This document shows, piece after piece, positions 28,395-36,633 of a stretch of 64,000 nucleotides of DNA (its first letter is position 1; each line of letters begins with the position of its first letter). A program made the translations under genes and the position numbers. Below the pieces are notes generated by a model. The model worked only from the letters and a program-made list of their open reading frames with translations. It was not told the DNA's origin and made no database searches. Origin of the DNA: Pseudomonadota bacterium (GTDB lineage: Bacteria; Pseudomonadota; Gammaproteobacteria; Burkholderiales; Burkholderiaceae_B). Where the stretch lies: contig JAFACG010000009.1 in the NCBI GenBank assembly GCA_023425645.1, positions 124,001 through 188,000 on the forward strand, given 5' to 3'.

Positions 28395-29318
28395 ATGGAG
28401 ACACTATATATTACCCATCCGGCATGTCATCTGCATGAGATGGGACGATGGCATCCCGAAAGTCCGGAACGGCTGGACGCCATCAATGACCAATTGCTGT
28501 CCAGCGGCCTGGCGTCCTACTTGCTGCAGCGCAAGGCCCGGCCGGCGACGGACGAGGACATCCTGCGCGTGCACGATGCCGCCTATCTGCAGCAGCTCAA
28601 GCAGCAGCTTCCGCGTCAGGGCTATTTCAACATCGACGCCGACACCCTGATGAACCCCCATACGCTGGAGGCGGCCTATGCCGCCGCCGGCGCGGGCCTG
28701 GATGCGGTGGACGGCGTCATGGGCCAGAAGGCGGCCGGCGCGTTCTGTTCGGTGCGCCCGCCCGGCCACCACGCCGAGCGCAACCGGGCCATGGGCTTTT
28801 GCTTTTTCAACAATGTGGCGGTCGCGGCGGCCTATGCCATGGCCCGCTACGGGCTGACGCGCGTACTGATCGTCGATTTCGACGTGCACCACGGCAACGG
28901 CACCGAACAGATCTTTGCGGGCGACGAGCGGGTGCTGATGTGCAGTTTCTTCCAGTACCCGTTTTTTCCTGGCTCATATCAAGTTCCTCCACCGCAAAAC
29001 ATGGTAAACATACCGGTTGAGGCCTATACAAAGTCGGCGCAGGTCCTGGATGCGTTCAAGCACGAATGCATGCCCCGGATCGAAGCATTCCGACCCGAAA
29101 TCGTGTTTTTTTCGGCCGGCTTCGATGCACACCGCGAGGATGAAATGGGACAGCTCAGTCTGGTCGAGGCGGACTACGCCGAATTGACCGCCCTGGTGGT
29201 CAAGGCCTGTGCGCCCAGCGCCGGGCAGCGCCTGGTCAGCATGCTGGAAGGCGGCTATGACGCGTCGTCCCTGGGGCGCAGCGTGGTGGCCCACCTGAAG
29301 GCCCTGGCCGGACTGTAG
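28395..29318 (+). CDS. Histone deacetylase family protein (AcuC/acetylpolyamine amidohydrolase-like)
   Basis: A 307-residue zinc-dependent deacetylase of the class II HDAC-like bacterial family. It opens THPACHLHEMGRWHPESPERL; catalytic histidines are in RPPGHHAE, zinc ligands in DFDVHHGNGT and SAGFDAH, and the late Tyr/Gly loop in LEGGYDASSLG. Its substrate is probably a small acetylated amine or acetyl-lysine protein. The ATG is only 11 bases from the divergent mltB ATG and has no visible Shine-Dalgarno, suggesting a leaderless or very short leader mRNA. etfB follows 78 bases downstream. Confidence 0.92.
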   Translation: METLYITHPACHLHEMGRWHPESPERLDAINDQLLSSGLASYLLQRKARPATDEDILRVHDAAYLQQLKQQLPRQGYFNIDADTLMNPHTLEAAYAAAGAGLDAVDGVMGQKAAGAFCSVRPPGHHAERNRAMGFCFFNNVAVAAAYAMARYGLTRVLIVDFDVHHGNGTEQIFAGDERVLMCSFFQYPFFPGSYQVPPPQNMVNIPVEAYTKSAQVLDAFKHECMPRIEAFRPEIVFFSAGFDAHREDEMGQLSLVEADYAELTALVVKACAPSAGQRLVSMLEGGYDASSLGRSVVAHLKALAGL

Positions 29319-29396
29319 GCGGCCGCCGCGCGGGACAGCGGGCTGTTCCGGAGACAAATCTTTACCTCTATTCAAGATAGCCTTGGAGAAAACTAG

Positions 29397-30146
29397 ATGA
29401 AGGTGTTAGTACCCGTGAAACGCGTAGTTGACTATAACGTCAAGGTGCGCGTGAAATCCGACCAGTCCGGGGTGGATATCGCCAATGTCAAAATGTCCAT
29501 GAATCCTTTCGATGAAATCGCCGTCGAAGAAGCTACCCGCCTGAAGGAAAGCGGCGCGGCGAGCGAGGTGGTGGCGGTATCCTGCGGCGTGGCCCAGAGC
29601 CAGGAGACGCTGCGCACCGCGCTGGCCATCGGTGCGGATCGCGCCACGCTGGTGCAGACCGACGCCGAGTTGCAGCCCCTGGCCGTGGCCAAGCTGCTCA
29701 AGGCCGTGGTGGACAAGGAACAGCCTCAACTGGTGATCCTGGGCAAGCAGGCCATCGACGACGACTCCAATCAGACCGGCCAGATGCTGGCCGCGCTGCT
29801 GGACTGGCCTCAGGCCACGTTCGCCAGCAAGGTCGAACTTTCGGCCGACGGCGTGTCGGTCACCCGCGAGGTTGACGGCGGCCTGGAAACCGTCAAGCTT
29901 ACGCTGCCTGCCGTCATCACCACCGACCTGCGCCTGAATGAGCCGCGCTATGTCACGCTGCCCAACATCATGAAGGCCAAGAAGAAGACCCTGGAAACCC
30001 TGACACCCGAAGAGCTGGGCGTGGACGTTGCGCCGCGCATCAAGACGCTCAAGGTCAGCGAGCCGCCCGCGCGCTCGGCCGGGGTCATCGTGCCGGATGT
30101 GGCTACGCTGGTGGAAAAACTGAAGAATGAAGCGAAGGTGATCTAA
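29397..30146 (+). CDS. etfB: Electron transfer flavoprotein beta subunit
   Basis: A 249-residue subunit of ETF, which takes electrons from acyl-CoA dehydrogenases and passes them to ETF:quinone oxidoreductase. [20 protein letters not shown] opens it, [11 protein letters not shown] follows, [20 protein letters not shown] is the AMP-binding region, and the signature [15 protein letters not shown] is near the end. GGAG precedes the ATG. etfA starts one base after its stop. Confidence 0.97.
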   Translation: MKVLVPVKRVVDYNVKVRVKSDQSGVDIANVKMSMNPFDEIAVEEATRLKESGAASEVVAVSCGVAQSQETLRTALAIGADRATLVQTDAELQPLAVAKLLKAVVDKEQPQLVILGKQAIDDDSNQTGQMLAALLDWPQATFASKVELSADGVSVTREVDGGLETVKLTLPAVITTDLRLNEPRYVTLPNIMKAKKKTLETLTPEELGVDVAPRIKTLKVSEPPARSAGVIVPDVATLVEKLKNEAKVI

Positions 30147-31076
30147 ATGTCGATTCTTGTAATTGCCGAGCACGACAACCAGCAGCTCAAGGCTGCAACC
30201 CTCAACACCGTCGCCGCTGCGCAGAAGATCGGCGGCGACGTCCATGTCCTGGTGGCCGGCCACCAGGCCCGCGCCGTGGCCGAGCAGGCCGCCCAGGTGC
30301 AGGGCGTGGCCAAGGTGCTGCTGGCCGACGGCCCCTCCCTGGCCGACGGCCTGGCCGAGAACGTGGCCGCCCAGGTGCTGGCCGTGGCTTCGTCCTACGG
30401 CCACATCCTGTTCCCCGCCACGGCCTCGGGCAAGAACGTGGCCCCGCGCGTGGCCGCCAAGCTGGACGTGGCCCAGGTGTCCGACATCCTTTCGGTGGAA
30501 TCGCCCGACACCTTCACGCGGCCCATCTATGCAGGCAATGCCATCGCCACGGTGCAGTCGGGCGATGCCGTCAAAGTCATCACCGTGCGCACGACCTCGT
30601 TTGACGCCGTTGCCGCCCAGGGCGGCAGCGCCGCCATCGAAGAGCAGGCCGCCGTCGCCGATTCGGGCCGTTCCTCCTTTGTCAGCCGCGAAGTGGCCAA
30701 GAGCGATCGTCCCGAGCTGGCCGGCGCCACGGTGGTCGTCTCCGGCGGACGCGGCCTGGGCAGCGCCGAGAACTTCAAGATGCTCGACGGCCTGGCCGAC
30801 AAGCTGGGTGCGGCCCTGGGCGCCTCGCGCGCGGCGGTCGACGCAGGCTATGCGCCCAACGACTGGCAGGTGGGTCAGACCGGCAAGATCGTCGCCCCGC
30901 AACTGTATGTGGCCGTCGGCATTTCCGGCGCCATTCAGCACCTGGCCGGCATGAAGGATTCCAAGGTCATCGTGGCCATCAACAAGGATCCGGAAGCGCC
31001 GATCTTCGGCGTGGCCGACTACGGGCTGGTCGCCGACCTGTTCGAGGCGGTGCCCGAACTGGAAAAAGCGCTGTAA
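30147..31076 (+). CDS. etfA: Electron transfer flavoprotein alpha subunit
   Basis: A 309-residue FAD-binding subunit. Domain I (1-190) is followed by the FAD domain with [34 protein letters not shown] and the C-terminal signature [20 protein letters not shown]. Together with EtfB it forms the heterodimer. A terminator follows at once, then an acyl-CoA dehydrogenase gene, its probable electron donor. Confidence 0.97.
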   Translation: MSILVIAEHDNQQLKAATLNTVAAAQKIGGDVHVLVAGHQARAVAEQAAQVQGVAKVLLADGPSLADGLAENVAAQVLAVASSYGHILFPATASGKNVAPRVAAKLDVAQVSDILSVESPDTFTRPIYAGNAIATVQSGDAVKVITVRTTSFDAVAAQGGSAAIEEQAAVADSGRSSFVSREVAKSDRPELAGATVVVSGGRGLGSAENFKMLDGLADKLGAALGASRAAVDAGYAPNDWQVGQTGKIVAPQLYVAVGISGAIQHLAGMKDSKVIVAINKDPEAPIFGVADYGLVADLFEAVPELEKAL

Positions 31077-31084
31077 AACCCAGC

Positions 31085-31118
31085 AGCCTGCCGGTGAGAT
31101 CGTCGGCAGGCTTTTTTT
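31085..31118 (+). terminator. Rho-independent terminator after etfA
   Basis: AGCCTGCCG / CGGCAGGCT, a nine-base perfect stem, followed by seven T residues, just after the etfA stop. Confidence 0.92.
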
Positions 31119-31125
31119 ACCGCCG

Positions 31126-31153
31126 GACCGCTCCAAGGTAAAAAGCGCCCTCT
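31126..31153. repeat. Dispersed intergenic repeat, copy 1
   Basis: Shares a 21-base exact core (CCAAGGTAAAAAGCGCCCTC plus T, from 31133) with 44210-44230; over 28 bases 26 match. Both copies lie on the plus strand just downstream of an operon end and before the next gene. Probably a genome-wide repeat of this lineage; function unknown. Confidence 0.6.
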
Positions 31154-31340
31154 CGGGGGATGGGCCCGGTCACAGGACAGTCCCTGCGGACTGTCCCGCG
31201 CCTGGCGAATCTGAGCCGCATGCCGGCCGCAAGGTGAACGGCATGCCGAGGGCGCGGCGTGCGGGGTATTTTTCTTTCATTGCGTGTCCAGCAGGGCGCG
31301 GCACTGGCAGCGGCCCTGTCGTTTCTGTGTAGGAGTGTTC

Positions 31341-33161
31341 ATGACTTATCGTGTTCCCACCCAAGACATCCGCTTTGTGCTGAAGGAGCTGGCCGATCTG
31401 CCCGGCGTACTGGAATTGCCTGGCTACGAAGAGTTCTCGCCCGAGCTGATCGACGCCATCCTCGACGAGAACGCCCGCTTCGTCGAGCAGGAAGTGGCGC
31501 CTCTGAACCGCGTCGGGGATGAGCAGGGCGCGCAATGGAAAGACGGCCAGGTGACGACGGCGCCGGGTTTCAAGAAAGCGTTCGACGAGTTCGCCAAGGC
31601 GGGCTGGCAAGGCCTGCAGCACGAACCCGGGCTGGGCGGCCAGGGCCTGCCCAAGCTGATCGGCGCGGTGGCCGGCGAAAACATCAACGCCGCCAACCTG
31701 GCTTTTTCCTTGTGTCCGCTGCTGACGGATGGCGTGATCGAAGCCCTTTCCCTGGTCGGCACGCCCGAGCAGAAGGAACGCTTTCTGCCGCCCCTGCTGG
31801 AAGGCCGCTGGACCGGCACCATGAACCTGACCGAGCCGCAGGCCGGTTCGGACCTGGCCCAGGTCGCCACTCGCGCGGTGCGCCAGGACGACGGCAGCTA
31901 CCGGCTGAGCGGCCAGAAGATCTTCATCACGTACGGCGAGCACGATCTGGCCGAGAACATCGTCCATCTGGTGCTGGCGCGCACACCGGACGCCCCGCCC
32001 GGCGTCAAGGGCATTTCCCTGTTCATCGTGCCCAAGTTCCTGGTCAAGGAGGACGGTTCCCTGGGGGCGCGCAACGATGTCTGGTGCGCATCTCTGGAGC
32101 ACAAGCTGGGCATACATGGCAGCCCCACGGCGGTGCTGCTGTACGGTTCGGGCAAGGGCGACGCGGGCGAGGGCGCCGTCGGCTACCTGGTGGGCGAGGA
32201 AAACCGCGGCCTGCAGTACATGTTCATCATGATGAATGCGGCTCGCTATGCGGTCGGCCTGCAGGGCGTGGCCGTGGCCGAGCGAGCCCTGCAGCAGGCC
32301 AGCGCCTACGCCCGGGAGCGCGTCCAGGGCGCGCCCTTGAACGGCGGCAAGCAGGCCGTCTCCATCGCCCATCATCCCGATGTGCAGCGCATGCTGCTGC
32401 AGATGCGCGCCTTGACCGAAGGCGCGCGCGCCCTGGCGTATTTCGCGGCAGGCATCAACGACAAGGCGCGCTGCAGCGCGGATGAGTCCGTTCGCCAGCG
32501 CCACCAGGCGCTGTACGAGTTCCTGGTACCGGTGGTCAAGGGCTTCTGCACCGAGATGTCGGTCGAGGTCGCCTCGCTGGGCGTGCAGGTGCATGGCGGC
32601 ATGGGCTTCATCGAGGAGACCGGCGCCGCGCAGCATTATCGTGACGCGCGCATCCTGCCCATCTACGAAGGCACCACGGCCATCCAGGCCAATGACTTCA
32701 TCGGCCGCAAGGTGCTGCGCGATGCGGGAACGGTCGTCCAGGCCCTGTCTCCGCAACTGGAAGAGACCATCGCCCGCCTGCGCGAACGCGCCGACCAGTC
32801 CGAGGAGCATGCCTCGGCCCTGAACCTGATCGCCGACCGGCTCGAGGGCGGCATGCAGAACGTCGAGCTGGCGGCCACCTTCACCCTGATGAATGCGCAG
32901 CAGAACCTGCCTGCCGTGTTCCTGGGCAGCGTGCCCTTCCTGATGCTGGCCGGTTATGTGCTGGCCGGCTGGCAGATGGCGCGCGCCGCGCTGGCCGCCG
33001 AAACGGCGCTGGCCCAGGGCAGCCAGGATGTCTTCCTGCGCCGCAAGCTGGCGACCTGCGTGTTCTATGCCAGCCATATCCTGCCGCGAGGCGATGCGCT
33101 GGCCCTGTCCATTTCCGATGGCCTGGAGCTCTCGCCGTATCTGTCGGCGGACCTGCTGTAA
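31341..33161 (+). CDS. Acyl-CoA dehydrogenase (large, about 600-residue type)
   Basis: A 606-residue flavoenzyme of the long acyl-CoA dehydrogenase group, similar in architecture to DmdC/FadE-like enzymes with an extra C-terminal helical domain. FAD-binding segments are MNLTEPQAGSDLAQV and GQKIFITYGEHD. The catalytic base region is RILPIYEGTTAIQANDFIGRK, and VQVHGGMGFIEETG precedes it. The last about 120 residues form the added domain. Substrate chain type is not readable from sequence. AGGAG (31331-31335) supports ATG 31341. Likely partner of the adjacent etfBA. Confidence 0.92.
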   Translation: MTYRVPTQDIRFVLKELADLPGVLELPGYEEFSPELIDAILDENARFVEQEVAPLNRVGDEQGAQWKDGQVTTAPGFKKAFDEFAKAGWQGLQHEPGLGGQGLPKLIGAVAGENINAANLAFSLCPLLTDGVIEALSLVGTPEQKERFLPPLLEGRWTGTMNLTEPQAGSDLAQVATRAVRQDDGSYRLSGQKIFITYGEHDLAENIVHLVLARTPDAPPGVKGISLFIVPKFLVKEDGSLGARNDVWCASLEHKLGIHGSPTAVLLYGSGKGDAGEGAVGYLVGEENRGLQYMFIMMNAARYAVGLQGVAVAERALQQASAYARERVQGAPLNGGKQAVSIAHHPDVQRMLLQMRALTEGARALAYFAAGINDKARCSADESVRQRHQALYEFLVPVVKGFCTEMSVEVASLGVQVHGGMGFIEETGAAQHYRDARILPIYEGTTAIQANDFIGRKVLRDAGTVVQALSPQLEETIARLRERADQSEEHASALNLIADRLEGGMQNVELAATFTLMNAQQNLPAVFLGSVPFLMLAGYVLAGWQMARAALAAETALAQGSQDVFLRRKLATCVFYASHILPRGDALALSISDGLELSPYLSADLL

Positions 33162-33204
33162 GGCGTCGGCGGGGAGCGCGGTCCGCTCCCCGGCCCGGCT
33201 TCAG

Positions 33205-33233
33205 ATGGCTATAAACTTATAAGCAATGGCTAT
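33205..33233 (+). promoter_or_regulatory. Candidate OxyR/LysR-type site before the peroxiredoxin
   Basis: ATGGCTAT is repeated 21 bases apart (33205-33212 and 33226-33233). ATAA-N7-CTAT (33219-33233) is one mismatch from the OxyR half-element ATAG-N7-CTAT. It lies about 100 bases before a peroxiredoxin gene, where OxyR control would make sense, but a complete four-element site is not present. Confidence 0.35.
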
Positions 33234-33333
33234 TTGAAATGAGCCTCTTATGCTGACAAAATCTATCCATCAACATCAATGATCGGATCAGCCGATCTTT
33301 CCAACGCCGGCTTATCCAGCAAGGGAGCACACA

Positions 33334-33975
<642 letters not shown>

Positions 33976-33994
33976 GCAGCGCTGCCGTCCATGC

Positions 33995-34032
33995 AAAGCC
34001 CCGCGGCCCTTTACGGGCACGGGGCTTTTTTT
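33995..34032 (+). terminator. Rho-independent terminator of the peroxiredoxin gene
   Basis: AAAGCCCCG / CGGGGCTTT with an inner GCCC/GGGC stem, followed by a T-run (34026-34032). The T-run is also the left border of the inverted-repeat element. Confidence 0.9.
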
Positions 34033-34532
34033 GTTCTTCGAGGAATTCCGGGGATTCCTCCGTGTTTGACGAGCCGTTGGGCCAAGCGGAAAGAAGCTCG
34101 GGTTCTCGCGAGGCGGGCCGCTGTATTGGCCCAAACGGCGGGACGTCCGCGCACGCCGTACAACGCATCAGCCATCCGCTGAGTTTTCTGTTTGGCATGC
34201 ATGCGTATAGCCGGGTTGATGTCATCGGCATTTTGAGCCGTTCAAGGCGCAGGAAGATCGGAGGGGGCGGGTCCGATGGCTTGCCGCAGGCGGGGCGCGG
34301 GGACGGGAGCTAAGCGTCGTTCTGTTCGACGGCGGCGCTTGTTGCTCGCCTGGGGCGCGAGCAACCCGCCGGAGTTAACGACGCGTCCGGCCAGGCGCCC
34401 CGACCAGGGCACCGGCGCGCCGCGCCGGCAAGCCATCAGCCTCGTCCGATCTTCCTGCGCCTTGAATGGCGTCTTCAAAAAATCAGTTCGACATCGACTT
34501 GGCAACCCAGTCCCCGGAATTCTTCGAAGAAC
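34033..34532. mobile_element. MITE-like element with 21-base terminal inverted repeats
   Basis: The ends are a 21-base inverted repeat with one mismatch: GTTCTTCGAGGAATTCCGGG at 34033 and its complement, differing at one base, ending at 34532. T7 flanks it on the left (34026-34032, the peroxiredoxin terminator) and T9 on the right (34533-34541), as if a T-run had been duplicated on insertion. No transposase is recognisable inside; the long open frames on both strands look like G+C-rich chance frames. Inside is a second, nested palindrome. An alternative is two diverged head-to-head copies of one repeat, since the spacing between shared blocks differs on the two sides (187 versus 45 bases). 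Confidence 0.45.
34241..34466. repeat. Nested long imperfect palindrome
   Basis: A 22-base exact inverted repeat (TTCAAGGCGCAGGAAGATCG plus GA, 34241-34262 against 34445-34466) encloses a 12-base exact one (GATGGCTTGCCG, 34275-34286 against 34426-34437). An eight-base pair (GCGTCGTT 34314-34321 / AACGACGC 34377-34384) follows, then a central hairpin GTTGCTCGC-N7-GCGAGCAAC (34341-34365). All are centred near 34350-34356, so the RNA or single-stranded DNA could fold into one long arm. Confidence 0.7.
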
Positions 34533-34587
34533 TTTTTTTTTGCGTGGGTCGCGCGCAACAGGGCAGGACGGGCTCTTGCATGAAATG

Positions 34588-34621
34588 CTGTTGTTAAGTA
34601 CAGTACTGTACAAGAAAACAG
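34588..34621 (+). promoter_or_regulatory. Two tandem LexA (SOS) boxes
   Basis: CTGT-TGTTAAGT-ACAG (34588-34603) and CTGT-ACAAGAAA-ACAG (34606-34621) both match the CTGT-N8-ACAG LexA consensus, two bases apart, and both continue with TA as in strong boxes. A promoter TTGCAT (34576-34581) N17 TACAGT (34599-34604) places its -10 inside the first box. The next start codon is 16 bases downstream. Paired boxes are typical of tightly repressed SOS genes such as colicins. Confidence 0.8.
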
Positions 34622-34637
34622 TAAACCGGAGCCTGCC

Positions 34638-34829
34638 ATGTCCCGCCCAGTCCGCCGTCCCGCCGCTCACGCTTCCGTCCGTTCGCGTTCTTCGTCCGTG
34701 CGCTCGCGGCGCAGTCCCTTTTCCGGTCAGTTGTCCATGCGCGCCAAGCTGCTGGATGTGTGCCTGGTGGCTGTCTGGGGAGCCACCATCCCCGGCCTGC
34801 TGTGGCTGGGCAGCATGGGCGGGTTTTGA
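34638..34829 (+). CDS. SOS-controlled small single-pass membrane protein of unknown function
   Basis: A 63-residue protein with CGGAG (34627-34631) six bases before ATG. The N-terminal 37 residues are Arg/Ser-rich (ten Arg or Lys: RPVRRPAA, RSRSSSVRSRRS). A single hydrophobic helix follows (about 38-58, LLDVCLVAVWGATIPGLLWLG), with a short SMGGF end, so the basic part should face the cytoplasm. Two LexA boxes overlap its promoter. Size, topology and control resemble SOS membrane peptides such as TisB or the division inhibitor SidA, but I see no homology. An internal ATG at 34737 would give a 30-residue helix-only form. It could be a toxin or division inhibitor; that is inference. Confidence 0.65.
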   Translation: MSRPVRRPAAHASVRSRSSSVRSRRSPFSGQLSMRAKLLDVCLVAVWGATIPGLLWLGSMGGF

Positions 34830-34884
34830 ATCCGCCCTTCCGAATGAAGCATGCCAGCCTTGCGGCCGGCGCAAAGGCATATAG

Positions 34885-35655
34885 TCAAGGAACGATATTC
34901 GTCCATTCCGCCGTCAGGAAACGGTCCTGCGCCAGTTGCTGCGCACGCGCCAGTGTGGCGGCGTCCAGTTCCACTTTTTCCAGCGGCGCCTTTTGCTTGA
35001 ACTCGGCCAGCATGGCCTCGATCACCGCCTCGCGGCTCATGCCGGTCTGGCTGCGTATGGGGTCCACGCGCTTCTTGGCGCTGGTCGTGCCTTTGTCGGA
35101 CAGTTTTTCCTTGCCAATACGCAGCACTTCCAGCATCTTGTCGGCGTCGATATCGTAGGCCATGGTCACGTGGTGCAGCACGGCGTTGCCCCGCCGCGCC
35201 TGGGCGGCCCCGCCTATCTTGCCGCCGGCGCTGGTGATGTCGTTCAGGGGCTGGTACCAGGCGTCGATGCCCAGGCTGCGCAAGGCGTCGATCACCCATG
35301 CATCCAGAAACTCATAGGACTCCTGGAAGGTCATGCCGGCGACGAATTGCCGCGGTACGCTCAGGGAGTACGTAATGGTGTTGCCGGGTTCGATGAACAT
35401 GGCTCCGCCGCCGCTGATGCGGCGCACCACCTTGATGCCGTGGCGGGCGGCGCCCTCGGGTTCGATCTCGTTGCACAGGGACTGAAAGCGGCCGATCACC
35501 ACGGCGGCCTGCTGCCATTCCCATATGCGCAGGGTAGGGGCGCGCACGCCATCGCTGACGTTCTGCGTGATCACCTCGTCCAGCGCCATGTGCAGGGCGG
35601 CCGGTTGCGGCTCCATATGGATCAGCTGCCATGGCAATTCGCTCCATCTCGTCAT
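34885..35655 (-). CDS. lplA: Lipoate-protein ligase A catalytic domain
   Basis: A 256-residue biotin/lipoate A/B ligase fold that activates lipoate to lipoyl-AMP and transfers it to 2-oxoacid dehydrogenases or GcvH. Arg78-Arg79-x-SGGGA (RRISGGGAMF) is the lipoate/ATP loop and Lys146 in GGKIGGAAQ the conserved catalytic lysine. The accessory C-terminal domain of E. coli LplA is missing; it is encoded by the upstream gene, which overlaps by four bases. The last about 25 residues (TLARAQQLAQDRFLTAEWTN) resemble the end of Thermoplasma-type LplA. It converges on the SOS gene. Confidence 0.9.
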   Translation of the reverse strand: MTRWSELPWQLIHMEPQPAALHMALDEVITQNVSDGVRAPTLRIWEWQQAAVVIGRFQSLCNEIEPEGAARHGIKVVRRISGGGAMFIEPGNTITYSLSVPRQFVAGMTFQESYEFLDAWVIDALRSLGIDAWYQPLNDITSAGGKIGGAAQARRGNAVLHHVTMAYDIDADKMLEVLRIGKEKLSDKGTTSAKKRVDPIRSQTGMSREAVIEAMLAEFKQKAPLEKVELDAATLARAQQLAQDRFLTAEWTNIVP

Positions 35656-35927
35656 GCCAGGGCCCTCCGCACCACCACGCCAATGGCCTGGGGATCCACG
35701 CCGAACATTTCCGTGTCCCGGGGCAGGTTGCGGCTGACCTGCGCGGCAATCTCTTCGGCGCTGCTGTGCACGGACAAGCCCAGCAAGGCTTCGTTGATCA
35801 GGGCCAGGGTTTCGGGCGGCTCCAGGAAGAAGTCCCCGCTCAGGCGAGCCTGGCGGATGACGCCGTCATCAACGTCCAGATCGACGACGACCAGCTTCCC
35901 ACCCGGGACTTTGTATTCGGCATGCAT
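35652..35927 (-). CDS. Lipoate ligase accessory domain protein (LplB-like, C-terminal domain of LplA)
   Basis: A 91-residue protein matching the lipoate-protein ligase C-terminal domain: YKVPGGKLVVVDLDVDDGVI (5-24), LSGDFFLEPPE (29-39) and a helix ending ALLGLSVHSSAEEI. In Thermoplasma the same domain is a separate protein (LplB) needed for lipoate adenylation by LplA. Here it lies directly upstream of, and overlaps, the catalytic gene (ATGA). The start at 35927 gives the family-like N-terminus; a longer frame to 36008 is possible but adds a basic, unconserved lead. Confidence 0.85.
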   Translation of the reverse strand: MHAEYKVPGGKLVVVDLDVDDGVIRQARLSGDFFLEPPETLALINEALLGLSVHSSAEEIAAQVSRNLPRDTEMFGVDPQAIGVVVRRALA

Positions 35928-36084
35928 ACGGTGTTCTTTCCTCTCGATGCGGCCGCTCTGCGCAGCGGGACGGCGGCCTCCGATTGATGGTTGTATCGCG
36001 CGCGCCATGGACGCCCGCGCGGATTGTGTCGTATCTTAACGCAGTTAAACGTTCATCGCGTCCGGACGACATGCCGTCCCTGTC

Positions 36085-36114
36085 TTGTTGAGCCCAAGTT
36101 TTTAATGGTAGAAT
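36085..36114 (+). promoter_or_regulatory. Candidate rplS promoter
   Basis: TTGTTG (36085-36090) and TAGAAT (36109-36114) are 18 bases apart. The leader to the rplS start is about 77 bases and A+T-rich. A private promoter fits the absence of the usual upstream ribosomal genes. Confidence 0.45.
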
Positions 36115-36197
36115 CATAGGCTTAACATTTTTTCATCCTCTGTCAGCGCCAATTCATTTTAATTTTTGCGGCTGATACGATGGTTTTGGAGTCAATC

Positions 36198-36572
36198 GTG
36201 GATTTGATCGCTATTCTTGAGCAAGAAGAAATCCAGCGCCTGACCGGTGGCAAGCTGCCTCCCGAGTTCGGTCCTGGTGACACCGTCGTCGTCAACGTGA
36301 ACGTGGTCGAAGGTACGCGCAAGCGCGTCCAGGCTTACGAAGGCGTGGTTATCGGCCGCCGCAACCGTGGCCTGAATTCCTCCTTCATCGTTCGCAAGAT
36401 TTCTTCCGGCGAAGCCGTCGAGCGTACGTTCCAGCTGTATTCCCCCCAGATCGCCAGCATCGAAGTCAAGCGCCGTGGCGCTGTGCGTCGTGCTAAACTG
36501 TACTATCTGCGCGATCGCTCGGGTAAAGCCGCTCGCATCAAGGAAAAACTCGTTCGTCGTTCGGGCAACTGA
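36198..36572 (+). CDS. rplS: 50S ribosomal protein L19
   Basis: A 124-residue ribosomal protein at the 30S-50S interface. [48 protein letters not shown] and [20 protein letters not shown] are all present. The start is GTG 36198 with GGAG six bases upstream and matches the family N-terminus ([11 protein letters not shown]). ATG 36180 in the same frame lacks a site. rpsP-rimM-trmD, its usual operon partners, are not upstream; lplB/lplA on the other strand are. Confidence 0.96.
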   Translation: MDLIAILEQEEIQRLTGGKLPPEFGPGDTVVVNVNVVEGTRKRVQAYEGVVIGRRNRGLNSSFIVRKISSGEAVERTFQLYSPQIASIEVKRRGAVRRAKLYYLRDRSGKAARIKEKLVRRSGN

Positions 36573-36592
36573 TTCCCGACGAGCTACGATGC

Positions 36593-36622
36593 AAAGGCAC
36601 CCAGGCGGGTGCCTTTGTTTTT
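36593..36622 (+). terminator. Rho-independent terminator after rplS
   Basis: AAAGGCACCC / GGGTGCCTTT, ten perfect pairs with an AGGC loop, followed by GTTTTT, about 20 bases after the rplS stop. Confidence 0.9.
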
Positions 36623-36633
36623 ACGTGAGAACG

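Noticed and set aside
34599..34612. Palindrome GTACAGTACTGTAC as a separate operator
   Set aside because: It is fully explained as the junction of the two LexA boxes (ACAG-TA-CTGT).
34242..34884. Frames of 202 (plus) and 212 (minus) codons across the inverted-repeat element
   Set aside because: They run through palindromes and into the SOS gene or its promoter, lack ribosome sites and are rich in Arg/Pro/Gly. No transposase motif is visible.
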